Part shown: positions 53,001 through 62,258 of the stretch, one piece after another
Layout of the letters: each line of letters starts with the position of its first letter
Numbering within the stretch: the first letter of the stretch is position 1
DNA from: Natronosalvus sp042663485
GTDB taxonomy: Archaea > Halobacteriota > Halobacteria > Halobacteriales > Natrialbaceae
Reading direction: 5' to 3' (one strand)
Length of the DNA stretch: 64,000 nt
Assembly (NCBI GenBank): GCA_042663485.1
Contig: JBHTAF010000002.1
Notes under the pieces: generated by a model
Database searches by the model: none
What the model saw: only the letters and a program-made list of their open reading frames with translations
Told to the model about the DNA's origin: nothing
Program-made: the position numbers and the translations under genes

Positions 53001-53786
53001 ATGCGGCGAAGACAGTACGTACTTGGAGCGGTCTCGCTCCCGGCTGCTTGTACGGCGGGGTGTCTATCGCGTGTCTCAACACTAGACGACCGGTCTGACT
53101 TGACGCCTGGCGACGACCGAGACGTCGAGACGGTTGCCACAGCGACGTTCGACGAGGATATAACGCCACTTTGTACCGAAGGCGAATCCCTCGGTTCAAG
53201 CGTTGACGGGTGGTTCGCGGACGTCGTTACCGATCACGAATTTTTCCGAGACACCGAGAGCGGTCGATACGGTGTTCGTGGTCGAATTGAGTGGGAAACG
53301 GGGAATATTCCAAGGATTCGAGCGGAGTTTTCCGACGGTTCACGCGGATCGGATCGAGGTTTTGGCGTTGATGAGGACGAGACGTATTTGTTCACGGTGG
53401 TGAGTGCTGAGGGAGATCCTGACGCGATAGACGGGTACACACTCACCATTGATGGCGGTGGGGTCGAGGATATCGGGACCGTTCCAGAGGAGTACGCGAC
53501 AATCGATGGGGACTGGGGCCAGATTGGAACGTACGATGACGCACCGGTGTATGGATACGTTGGGACAGTTTCCAACGATCACACGAAGGACGTCACGCTC
53601 TACCCATACCTGAAGGCGTACCTCGATGAGACGACAGTGGCCTACGCTGAACGAAGTACAGAATTTGGTATCGATCTATCTCCGGGAGACACACGAACGG
53701 TCTACTTCCCCTATCTACGGTGCGACCCCGCGAAAATTGACCACGTTGAAGGATGGCTCGAGTGGGGCACGATGAATAACCCGTAG
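53001..53786 (+). CDS. Putative lipoprotein, paralogue of the protein at 17613-18476
   Basis: 261 residues. The N-terminus MRRRQYVLGAVSLPA followed by CTAGCLSRV is a Tat-like signal with a lipobox Cys. Shared segments with the other copy are RYGVRGRIE, ETYLFTVVSAEG, WGQIGTYDDAPVYG and PGDTRTVYFPYLRCDPA. The third-codon GC content is visibly lower than in neighbours (many A/T-ending codons). That and the solo IS-like hairpin upstream suggest recent transfer or relaxed selection. A TATTTATG box lies about 35 nt before the ATG. Function is unknown. Confidence 0.75.
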   Translation: MRRRQYVLGAVSLPAACTAGCLSRVSTLDDRSDLTPGDDRDVETVATATFDEDITPLCTEGESLGSSVDGWFADVVTDHEFFRDTESGRYGVRGRIEWETGNIPRIRAEFSDGSRGSDRGFGVDEDETYLFTVVSAEGDPDAIDGYTLTIDGGGVEDIGTVPEEYATIDGDWGQIGTYDDAPVYGYVGTVSNDHTKDVTLYPYLKAYLDETTVAYAERSTEFGIDLSPGDTRTVYFPYLRCDPAKIDHVEGWLEWGTMNNP

Positions 53787-53930
53787 CCAGTCACATCCGG
53801 AGAGACATAGACTGAGTATTGCTCAGATGTCCCCCTCAATATCGCTGGTTACTTCTCGTGGGGTTCAATCCGGACGCAACTCGACCGGATCGCCGGAGCC
53901 AAATCGCTCGAGTCCCCAGACAGAGTAGAG

Positions 53931-55172
53931 ATGCACCTCGAGTTTCTCGGTGGGGCCCGCGAGATCGGTCGGAGCGCCCTCCTGGTGGACGATTCTCTGC
54001 TACTCGATTTCGGAATGGACTCGGGGAATCCGCCCGCGTTCCCGCTCCGGGAACCCGACCCGGACGCCGTCGTCGTCTCCCACGGCCACCTCGATCACGT
54101 CGGGACCCTTCCCGCGCTGCTGTCGGGCGACGCTCGCCCGCCGATCCATTGGACCCAGCCCAGCTCCGACCTCGCGATGGTGCTGGCTCGAGATACGCTG
54201 AAACTCCACGGCGGGAGCTACGACTGTCCGTTCACCGAGGCCGAACTCGCCCGCCTGACGCAGGTCTCGGAGACCCACGGCTACGAGGAATCGTTCGAGG
54301 CCGCAGGTTACGAGGTGACGTTCTTTGACGCCGGTCACGTCCCCGGGAGCGCCCACGTTCTGGTAGATGACGGGGATACCCGCCTGCTCTACACCGGCGA
54401 CTTCCACACCGAAGACCAGCACCTCCTGGCGGGGACGACCGCCCGTCCCGACGCCGACGTCGTCGTCTGTGAGAGCACGTACGCCGACACGACCCGTCCC
54501 CCGCGGGCGGATATCGAGCGCGCATTCGTCGACAGTCTCAAAACGACGATCTGGGAAGGTGGCACGGTCGTCGTCCCCGCCTTCGGCATCGGCCGTACCC
54601 AGGAAGTGATGTGCATCTGCGCCGAACACGACCTCGAGTGTTACGTCGACGGGATGGGCACTCGCGTCGCCGACCTGTTCTTGCGCCCGCGAAATCGCGA
54701 CTTCCTGCGAGACCCCGACGAACTGCGCCGGGCGAAAGGGAACGCCCGGTTCGTCGACGGCCGAGACGGCCAGCGAAAACGCATCGCCGACCAGAACACC
54801 GTCATCGTGACGACCAGCGGGATGCTCCACGGCGGCCCGGCGATGACCTACGTCCCCGCAATCCGAAGCCACCCGGCGAACAAGATCGCCATGACGGGCT
54901 ACCAGGTCGAGGGCACGCCCGGCCGGGACCTCCTCGAGACCGGCAGCGCCGAAATCGACGGCCGGGTGATGCCCGTCAGCGCCCAGGTCGAGCAGTACGA
55001 CTTCTCGGCCCACGCCGACCGGGCGGGGCTCGAGTCGTTCCTCAAGTCCTACCGCGATTCGCAGGTGCTCGTAAACCACGGGGATCGCTGTGAGTGGTTC
55101 GCCGAGGAACTCCGGGCCGACGGCTTCGACGCGTCCGCCCCCGAGCTGGGCGAGCGCGTAGTCCTCGAGTAG
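53931..55172 (+). CDS. beta-CASP metallo-beta-lactamase ribonuclease (aCPSF-like, without KH domains)
   Basis: 413 residues. The zinc motif HGHLDH is in VVVSHGHLDHVGTLPALL, further ligands in FDAGHVPGSAHVL and LLYTGDFHTED. The beta-CASP part includes VVPAFGIGRTQEVM, VTTSGMLHGGPAMTY and FSAHADRAGLESF, and it ends with QVLVNHGDRCEWFAEEL. The full aCPSF1 protein carries N-terminal KH domains, which are absent here, so this is the shorter aCPSF2-like branch. It probably acts in RNA 3'-end processing or decay. Confidence 0.9.
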   Translation: MHLEFLGGAREIGRSALLVDDSLLLDFGMDSGNPPAFPLREPDPDAVVVSHGHLDHVGTLPALLSGDARPPIHWTQPSSDLAMVLARDTLKLHGGSYDCPFTEAELARLTQVSETHGYEESFEAAGYEVTFFDAGHVPGSAHVLVDDGDTRLLYTGDFHTEDQHLLAGTTARPDADVVVCESTYADTTRPPRADIERAFVDSLKTTIWEGGTVVVPAFGIGRTQEVMCICAEHDLECYVDGMGTRVADLFLRPRNRDFLRDPDELRRAKGNARFVDGRDGQRKRIADQNTVIVTTSGMLHGGPAMTYVPAIRSHPANKIAMTGYQVEGTPGRDLLETGSAEIDGRVMPVSAQVEQYDFSAHADRAGLESFLKSYRDSQVLVNHGDRCEWFAEELRADGFDASAPELGERVVLE

Positions 55173-55206
55173 AAAGAGTGCGAACTGCTCGGTCGACGTC
55201 CAGAGA

Positions 55207-56289
55207 TCACTCCTCGGACTCGTAGGGTTCGCCGACGGAGGAGGGAACCTGCGTCTTCCCCCAACCCGTGAGGACCACGATGACGACGACGTACGGCAGC
55301 AGCCCCAGCAGCTTCGAGGAGGCCTCGATGTTGAGCGTCTGGAACTGGCCTTGCAACATGTCGACGCCGCCGAAGAGGAGGGCCGCGGCGGCCGCTCCGA
55401 GCGGGTTGTAGTTGCCGAACAGGTAGGCGACGATGCCGAGCCAACCGCGACCGTCGACCATCGTCTGCCCGGTTCCGACGAACGACGAACTGTGTGCGAG
55501 AAGCACCGCGCCGCCGAGGCCGGCCAGTCCACCGGAGAAGATCACCGTCGCGTAGCGGACGCGATTGACGTCGATACCGGCGGTGTCGAGCGCCTCCGGA
55601 TTCTCGCCCGCTGCCTGGATCCAGTAGCCGTACTGCGTGCGGTAGAGGAAGATCCACGCCCCGACCGCGACGAGGACGGTGAGCCAGACCAGCGGCGACT
55701 GGTCGAAGACGACCCGGCCGAGGAAGGGAATTTCGCTGAGTCCCGGGATCGTCAACCGCCCGACGCCGGGGAGGCGCGGACTGTTTCTGCTCCCCCAGAT
55801 GACGGCCGCCGTGAACGGCACGAGACCGAGGCCGATGAACCAGACCCCCAGTCCGGCCACGATCTGATCCGCCTTGTACCGGATCAACAATACGGCGAAG
55901 AGCACGGCCAGACCCATCGTGAGCAGGACCGAAATAACGATCCCGACCCAGGCGTGGACGGCCCCGCCGGCGCCGACGAAGTACGTCGCGGCGGCGGCGA
56001 AGAAGGCGCCGAAGATCATGAACCCCTCGAGCCCGATGTTGAACACGCCACTTTTCTCCGCGTACAGCCCGCCAATCGCCGCGAGCGTGATGGGGGCGGC
56101 CATCTCCATCGACCGGGCGACGTAGCCCGGCGTCACGATGCTGGCGAGGGTCTCGAGGCCGTCGGACAGCACCTCGGCGAGCGGAACGTCGAAGACGACG
56201 GCCCCGAGGACCCCGAGGGCTGCCAGCACGACGAGCACGAGGCCGACGAGTCGGACGCCGCGGTGACGAGCGTACTCGAGGCCGCTCAT
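55207..56289 (-). CDS. ABC transporter permease (BMP/nucleoside type), second permease
   Basis: 360 residues with about ten hydrophobic spans. It includes MEMAAPITLAAIGGLYAEKS, GVFNIGLEGFMIFGAFFAA and NPEALDTAGIDVNRVRYATV, the pattern of the BMP-associated (YufQ/NupQ-like) permease. The gene overlaps the previous permease by 4 nt (ATGA) and is the last of the four-gene operon. It forms the channel with the other permease. Confidence 0.87.
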   Translation of the reverse strand: MSGLEYARHRGVRLVGLVLVVLAALGVLGAVVFDVPLAEVLSDGLETLASIVTPGYVARSMEMAAPITLAAIGGLYAEKSGVFNIGLEGFMIFGAFFAAAATYFVGAGGAVHAWVGIVISVLLTMGLAVLFAVLLIRYKADQIVAGLGVWFIGLGLVPFTAAVIWGSRNSPRLPGVGRLTIPGLSEIPFLGRVVFDQSPLVWLTVLVAVGAWIFLYRTQYGYWIQAAGENPEALDTAGIDVNRVRYATVIFSGGLAGLGGAVLLAHSSSFVGTGQTMVDGRGWLGIVAYLFGNYNPLGAAAAALLFGGVDMLQGQFQTLNIEASSKLLGLLPYVVVIVVLTGWGKTQVPSSVGEPYESEE

Positions 56290-57419
56290 CGCTCGTCACC
56301 ACCGAGACCGGCTCGCTTGGCAGCCATTCGGAACAGCTCCGGCGCGGCCACGAAGACGATGACGATGCCGACGATGCCGTCGATCAGCTGGACGGGCACG
56401 TCGCTGTAGGTCTGGATGTACGAACTCGAGGAGTTGAGCCCGCCGAACAACAGCCCGGCCGGCACGACCCCGAGCGGATTGTTCGCGGCGAGCAGGCTGA
56501 CGGCGATCGCGTCGTAGCCGTAGGTGTGGATGCTGGCCGGTTCGATGAACCGCCCCTGGAACATGATGACGTAGACCGCGCTCGCGAGCCCGGCGACGGC
56601 CCCGGAAAACGTCATCGTCGCGACGATCGTCCGTTTCGCATCGACGCCGGAGTACACCGCCGCCCCGGCCTGGTAGCCGCTGGTCACCATGTCGTACCCG
56701 ATCCCCGTTCGCGTCATCGCGATAGCGACGACCGCGACGAGCGCGAGCGTCAGGACGAGGCCGATCACCGAGAACCCCGAATCGCCGAAGACGATCGGCG
56801 GGAGGCCGACGTGGTCCGGGAGCCGTTCGGTTTGCACGTTCGTCGATCCCTCCGCCCGGAGCGGGTTCGTGAGCAGCCAGCTGACGACGCCGATCGCGAT
56901 GAAGTTCAGCATAATCGTCGTGATGATCTCGTTCGCGTCGGCGTATGCCTTCAACACGCCGGGAAGCGCTCCGTAGAGGCCGCCGCCGACGGCGGCGGCG
57001 ACCGTGCCGACGAGCATCAGGCCGATTCCGCCGACGGCACCGGTTGGCAAGAACGGGGCCGTCCAGAGGATCGACACGGTGCAGAACAGGCCGCCGACGA
57101 CGAACTGTCCCTGCACGCCGATGTTGAACACGCCGGCTCTGAACGCGATCGCCACGGCGACGCCCGTCAGGATGAAGAACGTCGAGAGTCGCAACGTCCG
57201 CGCCAGGATGCGCTCGCTGCCGAGCGCGCCGACGATCAGGTTGTTCAGGAACATGATCGGACTGTACCCGGCGGCGGCTACGATCAGCAGGCCGATGAAA
57301 ATCGCCGTCGTGACCGACGCGAGGGCGATCCCGAGTCGTTCCAGGACCGTCGCCTGGAGGAGCCGACCAGCGACGCGGTCCGCCAGCGATCGAGTGCCGC
57401 TTTCGTCGGCCGAACTCAT
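56286..57419 (-). CDS. ABC transporter permease (BMP/nucleoside type), first permease
   Basis: 377 residues, multiple hydrophobic spans. GVFNIGVQGQFVVGGLF is shared with the other permease; YADANEIITTIMLNFIAIG and YGYDAIAVSLLAANNPLGVV are typical of YufP/NupP-like proteins. It overlaps the ATPase gene by 4 nt at its start. Substrate is probably nucleosides or purines, by family. Confidence 0.87.
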   Translation of the reverse strand: MSSADESGTRSLADRVAGRLLQATVLERLGIALASVTTAIFIGLLIVAAAGYSPIMFLNNLIVGALGSERILARTLRLSTFFILTGVAVAIAFRAGVFNIGVQGQFVVGGLFCTVSILWTAPFLPTGAVGGIGLMLVGTVAAAVGGGLYGALPGVLKAYADANEIITTIMLNFIAIGVVSWLLTNPLRAEGSTNVQTERLPDHVGLPPIVFGDSGFSVIGLVLTLALVAVVAIAMTRTGIGYDMVTSGYQAGAAVYSGVDAKRTIVATMTFSGAVAGLASAVYVIMFQGRFIEPASIHTYGYDAIAVSLLAANNPLGVVPAGLLFGGLNSSSSYIQTYSDVPVQLIDGIVGIVIVFVAAPELFRMAAKRAGLGGDER

Positions 57420-58990
57420 GGCTGGACCTCGCTGTCGGGCTCCGACAGCTCGTTCTGGTCGGCGAGGCGCTGGCCCGCCATCAGGAGGCCGAGTTCCTCC
57501 TCGGTGACCGCGGCCGGGTCGACGGTGTCGATGAACGACCCTTCGTACATGACCGCGGTTCGGTCCGAAAGTTTCTGGATTTCCTCGAGCTTCGACGAGA
57601 CGAGAACGATCGCCAGTCCCTCGTCCCTGAGTTCGATCAGTCGGTTGTGAATGAATTCGATCGACCCGATGTCGACGCCGCGAGTCGGATGCGAGGCGAT
57701 CAACAGCGATGGATTATGTCCGACCTCTCGGCCGACGATGAACTTCTGCTGGTTCCCGCCGGACAGCGACGCCGCCCTGGTGTCGGCGTCGGGCGGTTGC
57801 ACGTCGAACTCCGCGATGATCTCCTCGGTGTGGTCACGGACGTGCGCCCAGTCGATAAATCCGTTTTTCGCGAACGGCTCGATGGTCTGATTGCCGAGCA
57901 GTCCGTTCCGGACCAGGTCGTAGTCCATCACCAGCCCCTCGGCGTGGCGGTCCTCGGGAATGTAGGCGATGCCCGCCTCGATGCGGTCGCGTCGCGACAG
58001 CGTGGTGATGTCGTCGCCGTCGAATCGGATCGCTCCCGAATCGGGCGTCCGGAGTCCGGTGAGGGCTTCGACGAGTTCGGTCTGGCCGTTTCCCTGCACG
58101 CCGGCGATGCCGAGGATCTCGCCCTCCCGGACCTGAAGGCCGACTCCGGAGACTTTCTCGAGCCCGCGGTCGCCCGTGACCCGTAACTCCTCGACCTCGA
58201 GGAGCGGTGATCCCGGGGTGGTCTCACGAGGTTCGCGATCGAACAGCACCTCGCGGCCGACCATCATCTGGGCCAGCTCCTGCTCGGAGGTGTCCGACGC
58301 GGGGACGGTGCCGACCGCCTTTCCGTCGCGGAGAACGGTGATGTCGTCGGCGATCGCCATGACTTCGTCGAGCTTGTGCGAGATGAAGATGAGCGAGCGA
58401 CCGTCCGCTCTGAGGTCCTCCATGACGGCCATCAGCCCGTCGACTTCCTGTGGCGTGAGGACGGCCGTCGGTTCGTCGAGAATGAGGACGTCCGCCCCCC
58501 GGTAGAGGCTCTTGACGATTTCGACGCGCTGTCTCGTCCCGAGGTCGAGGTCCTGGATCGGGGTGTCGAGGTGGTCGGCGACCTCGAACCCGTAGCGGTC
58601 GCTGATAGCTTCGATCGACTCTCGTGCGGCCTCCTCGTCGACGAATCCGTTCTCGACGGGTTCGTGGCCGAGGATGACGTTCTGGAGGACGGTCATCGGC
58701 TCGACGAGCTGAAAGTGCTGGTGGATCATGCCGATTCCCGCGTCCATGGCGTCGCGGGGGGTGTCGATCGTCCGTTGCTCGCCGTCGATAACGATCGTCC
58801 CCTCGTCCTGATCGTAGAGTCCGTAGAGGACGCTCATCAGCGTCGTCTTCCCGGAGCCGTTTTCGCCGAGGAGGGCGTGAATCGAGCCGGCCTCAAGCGT
58901 GAAGTCGACGCGGTCGTTGGCGACGACGTCGCCAAACCGTTTCGTGATCCCCTCGAGTCGGACGGCCGGTGGTGGGTTGTGCGAAGTCAT
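57416..58990 (-). CDS. Double ABC ATPase (BMP/nucleoside importer)
   Basis: 524 residues with two ATPase cassettes. The first has LGENGSGKTTLMSVLYG (Walker A), DLGTRQRVEIVKSL (signature) and ADVLILDEPTAV (Walker B). The second has GVQGNGQTELVEALTGL (degenerate Walker A) and SLSGGNQQKFIVGREVG (signature). This layout is that of sugar/nucleoside importers (YufO/RbsA type). The gene is 54 nt downstream of the binding-protein gene and energises the two permeases. Confidence 0.93.
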   Translation of the reverse strand: MTSHNPPPAVRLEGITKRFGDVVANDRVDFTLEAGSIHALLGENGSGKTTLMSVLYGLYDQDEGTIVIDGEQRTIDTPRDAMDAGIGMIHQHFQLVEPMTVLQNVILGHEPVENGFVDEEAARESIEAISDRYGFEVADHLDTPIQDLDLGTRQRVEIVKSLYRGADVLILDEPTAVLTPQEVDGLMAVMEDLRADGRSLIFISHKLDEVMAIADDITVLRDGKAVGTVPASDTSEQELAQMMVGREVLFDREPRETTPGSPLLEVEELRVTGDRGLEKVSGVGLQVREGEILGIAGVQGNGQTELVEALTGLRTPDSGAIRFDGDDITTLSRRDRIEAGIAYIPEDRHAEGLVMDYDLVRNGLLGNQTIEPFAKNGFIDWAHVRDHTEEIIAEFDVQPPDADTRAASLSGGNQQKFIVGREVGHNPSLLIASHPTRGVDIGSIEFIHNRLIELRDEGLAIVLVSSKLEEIQKLSDRTAVMYEGSFIDTVDPAAVTEEELGLLMAGQRLADQNELSEPDSEVQP

Positions 58991-59044
58991 GAAGTGGTCA
59001 AAGAGATGAGAACGGAACGCCTGAGTGCACGGTCGTCCCGTCGA

Positions 59045-60154
59045 CTAGCATCCAGTCGGTCCGCATTCGAAGTCGATCTCGCCGTCGATAATGGCCTGCT
59101 TGGCGTCTTCAATGTTCTGATTGAGGGAGTCGGGCAAGCTGTCTTCGAACGCCTGCCCGGTCACCCAGTCGATCTGTCCGCCTTCGGTCGAGAGGTTCTG
59201 TTCGCCCTGAACGCTCTCCCAGTCGTCGTTGACGACGGCTTCTGCGACCGTGTAGGTGGCCTCGTTGAGGGCCTTGATGGCCGAGCCGAGAATCACGTCC
59301 TGGTAGCTGTCGAACGAGACCGACTGGTCGCTGTCGACGCCGAGCGCGAATCGACCGTTATCCTCGGCGGCCTGGAACGCCCCTTCACCGGCGGCCGAGG
59401 CCGCGTGCCAGACGATGTCGGCCCCGCTCTCGATCTGTGAGACGGCCTGGTCGTTGACTCCCGAGGGGTCGTTGAAGCTGCCGCCGTAACCAGTGAGCAC
59501 CTCGATGCTGTCGTCGACCCAGTGGACGCCCTGTTCGTACGAGACCTGGAACGCCTCGATCAACGGGATTTCCTCGCCACCGACGAAGCCGACGGTGTTC
59601 TCGTCGGGATTGGTCGAACTCCCCTCGTGTTCGATCTCCTCCTGGGTCAGCGTCCCGGCGCCGACACCGGCGAGGAACGACATCTCGTTGTTCATCTCGA
59701 TCCACCCCGAGACGTTCTCCGCCTCGACGACGTTGTTGATGAGCATCCAGTTCACGTCCGGGTACTCCTGGGCATTCTCCTGGAGCGGCTCGGTGTGCTG
59801 GTCGGCGACCAGGACGATCAGATCCGGCTCGGATTCGGCGGCGTCAGCCTGGCGCTGGCCGTACTCGCCCTGGTTGGTCTCTTCGATCTGGTTAATGTCG
59901 ATGTCCCACTCGTCGGCTGCTTGCTCCAGTCCCTCGAGCGCATTATCGTTGAACGCCTGGTCGTCGAATCCCGCCGGGCTCGAGATGATGGTCATCTGGT
60001 ACTCGGCGTCGCTTCCGCCGTTCCCGCCGATACACCCGGCGAGGGCCATCCCACCGACGACTGCCCCCGATCGAAGGACAGAACGCCGATCGACCGGTAC
60101 GGTTGTATTGCGCGACTCTCCAGACCCATCACGTCCACCAGTTCTGGAAAACAT
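59045..60154 (-). CDS. BMP family substrate-binding lipoprotein (nucleoside importer)
   Basis: 369 residues. After a Ser/Gly-rich N-terminus the Tat-lipobox signal VDRRSVLRSGAV ... MALAGCIGGNGG gives a lipid-anchored protein. The BMP/PBP1 fold is visible in AGFDDQAFNDNALEGLEQAA, ADQHTEPLQENAQEYP, VGFVGGEEIPLIEAFQVS and ADIVWHAASAAGEG. It ends in CGPTGC, two Cys in the last six residues, which is unusual for a haloarchaeal secreted protein and may form a disulfide. First gene of the operon; TATA at 60180-60189. Confidence 0.88.
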   Translation of the reverse strand: MFSRTGGRDGSGESRNTTVPVDRRSVLRSGAVVGGMALAGCIGGNGGSDAEYQMTIISSPAGFDDQAFNDNALEGLEQAADEWDIDINQIEETNQGEYGQRQADAAESEPDLIVLVADQHTEPLQENAQEYPDVNWMLINNVVEAENVSGWIEMNNEMSFLAGVGAGTLTQEEIEHEGSSTNPDENTVGFVGGEEIPLIEAFQVSYEQGVHWVDDSIEVLTGYGGSFNDPSGVNDQAVSQIESGADIVWHAASAAGEGAFQAAEDNGRFALGVDSDQSVSFDSYQDVILGSAIKALNEATYTVAEAVVNDDWESVQGEQNLSTEGGQIDWVTGQAFEDSLPDSLNQNIEDAKQAIIDGEIDFECGPTGC

Positions 60155-60599
60155 GTCACTACCAGATATGGGACTCCTACTATAAAATCATTTAGACCCA
60201 ACAGGTCACTCTTGCCGTTAAAAGAGCCGTATAGGGCAGAATTCAGATTGTATTTTATATTCTGTATTCTTATTTATCGAAGTACTATAATATATGTTAG
60301 AGTGACTGATCGACACGTACAGTTGTGGTTGTGTCGGCAAATACAGACTAGAGATCAGTACCTTCAGCGGACCGAACGATCGTCGCGTAAGTTCCGCTAG
60401 TCCCTCCAAGCGTCGACTGACACGTGAAACCGGACGAACGCCATCGATTTCACCCACCAATTCAGACTTGGAATGCCACTGGTGGCTTGATAGGGATCGA
60501 TGTGGTGGCTTTCCTGATGACTACGCGCACACGACCCCACCGTTCGCCGAGACATGCACGCCGACCCTCGAGTCTCGACGAGCAACACGGTGATCGCTG
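60155..60599. promoter_or_regulatory. Intergenic region with the BMP operon promoter
   Basis: CTATAAAATC at 60180-60189 (GATTTTATAG on the minus strand) lies 26-35 nt before the BMP gene ATG at 60154. The part from 60235 to 60305 is nearly all A/T (TGTATTTTATATTCTG and onward), well away from either start. It holds no gene I can support and could contain a second promoter or a regulatory site. Confidence 0.55.
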
Positions 60600-61160
60600 A
60601 TGGGACGCATCCTCGTCGCCTACGGCTCGACTGAAGGGCAGACGGCCGCCATCGCCGACCGGATCGGCGACGTACTCGCCGACGCCGGCCACGACCCGCT
60701 CGTAATCAGCACGAAACACCCGCCGCCCGAACTCTCGCTGTCGCGCTACGACGGAGTCGTCGTTGCCGCGTCGGTCCACATGGGCAACCACCAGCCAGAC
60801 GCCGTGTCGTTCGTCCGCGAGAATCTGGACGCACTCGAGCGCGTCCCCTCGGCGTTCGTCTCGGTGAGCCTGACAGCAGCGACCGACAGCGAGGACCCCG
60901 ACCGAACCACGAACGAGTACGTCGACGACGTCCTCCAGGAGACCGGGTGGTCGCCGACGCGAACCCACCTCGTCGCCGGTGCGCTGAAATACCGCGAGTA
61001 CGGACTGCTCACGCGCTTCATCGTGCGCCGCATCGCCGGCAAGGAGGGGCTGGCGACCGACACCAGTCGAGATCACGAGTACACTGACTGGGACGACATC
61101 GAGGCGTTCGTGTGCGAGTTCGCGACGCTTGTAGACGATCATAGCTCGAACGCCTCGTAA
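60600..61160 (+). CDS. Flavodoxin-domain protein, HemG (protoporphyrinogen oxidase)-like
   Basis: 186 residues. The FMN loop is ILVAYGSTEGQTAAIADRI at the N-terminus. Later features match HemG: VVAASVHMGNHQPDAVSFV, FVSVSLTAATD and LVAGALKYREYGLLTRFIV. HemG couples protoporphyrinogen oxidation to quinone. In archaea this is plausible but not shown, and a general flavodoxin-type electron carrier is the alternative. Confidence 0.82.
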   Translation: MGRILVAYGSTEGQTAAIADRIGDVLADAGHDPLVISTKHPPPELSLSRYDGVVVAASVHMGNHQPDAVSFVRENLDALERVPSAFVSVSLTAATDSEDPDRTTNEYVDDVLQETGWSPTRTHLVAGALKYREYGLLTRFIVRRIAGKEGLATDTSRDHEYTDWDDIEAFVCEFATLVDDHSSNAS

Positions 61161-61163
61161 CTA

Positions 61164-61858
61164 TTCATAACCGGACTGAGTATCCGGAAGAACGGTGAAG
61201 ACGTGAGTTGGAGGCGGAACTAGGAAGACGTGTTTGAGCGGTCGATGGGAACTCGAGATAGCGGTCAGTCACTGATAGTCGTCACTAGCGGGGAGAAGAT
61301 GAGTAGGGAGTGGTTCGAAAACGTGGCGGAGATCGCCCGCTCAAATATTCATAATCGGTTTCCATCTTGCGGTTTTCAAGTTGGTAGCCACTCGAAAGTG
61401 AAGCGAGACGAAGAGTGACTCGAATTGGGATCTCGAAACTGGGTTCGGCGGTGTCGAGCCTTTTCTGCGGAGATCACGTTCACCTACTCGAGTCGAACGG
61501 GTGGGCTCTCAGCGGGCTGTCTGAAAGTTCATAATCGGTTCTCTGCTATCGTTTTGAGGGTGGAACCAGCACTGTAATAGCCAGGAAGGCCGAGACGGCC
61601 TTTGAGAGAGAAAACGCGTACTAGAGGAGTTCTCGTGGCGGTTATTCCTGTCTGGCTGCTCGAGGCTTGGCTCTACGCAGCGAGTGCCGGCCACGAGACG
61701 GCTGCGCTCACCGCTCACTCTGTGTACCCGCCTCGAGAAAGGTAGATGCGCCCCAAACTGCCCGAGAGGCCCCATATTCGGAAATTGGAGTGTGGGCCAC
61801 GTTCTTGAAGGAGCACTTTCCTATGTACGCTCCCATCGGCGATCTTCATAATTGGCTT
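61164..61858. repeat. Four dispersed copies of TTCATAATCGGTT
   Basis: Copies at 61164-61174 (TTCATAACCGG), 61348-61360 and 61528-61540 (TTCATAATCGGTT), and 61845-61858 (TTCATAATTGGCTT). The gaps are about 184, 180 and 317 nt. The second and third also share a following GTTTT segment. The whole 61161-61899 stretch holds no gene I can support, so these may be remnants of a decayed repeat family. Confidence 0.6.
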
Positions 61859-61899
61859 TGGGTCAGGATCGTAACGACTCTTCCGGACGAATTCCCCAA

Positions 61900-62230
61900 T
61901 TATGAGTGAATTGAAGCGCGATAAGTCCAACCTCGCAAGCGCTGAGGTCCGGCTGAGACGTCAGCCGCGATTATGGCGGCAACTGTACCGATGCCGACAG
62001 CGATTGCGAACCCAGCGGCGCAAATGGCAGGGGTGGGCTGCACCGGGCCGCCGAACCTGAGGAGGACACCGGTTAACCAATTCAGGACGGAGACCGCTGG
62101 CAGCGCTACTACAAACCCAAGGAAGCCGCCGACCAACCACAACGCCCTGACCAGCGACCGCGATAAGTAGCAGCGACGAGGGGAGTCCAACAGCCAACCC
62201 AGTGACGACGCTCTGGTGCCCCGAAAACAT
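61900..62230 (-). pseudogene. Frameshifted small membrane protein gene
   Basis: A minus-strand frame from the ATG at 62230 (MFSGHQSVVTGLAVGLPSSL, then LLLIAVAGQG) is hydrophobic but turns Arg/Pro-rich after about 62145. The overlapping frame, shifted by one base, then continues as ALWLVGGFLGFVVALPAVSV and later AICAAGFAIAVGIGTVAAII to a stop at 61900. Joining the two gives a plausible ~110-residue protein with three or four TM segments. The break lies around 62140-62150. It is either a true frameshift or a sequencing error. No family was recognised. Confidence 0.6.
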
Positions 62231-62258
62231 TTTTCCGGCCGTCCGATGTCGAGCGCGT

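Noticed and set aside
53850..53880. GGGTTCAATCC, reminiscent of a tRNA T-loop
   Set aside because: No matching acceptor, D or anticodon stems surround it.
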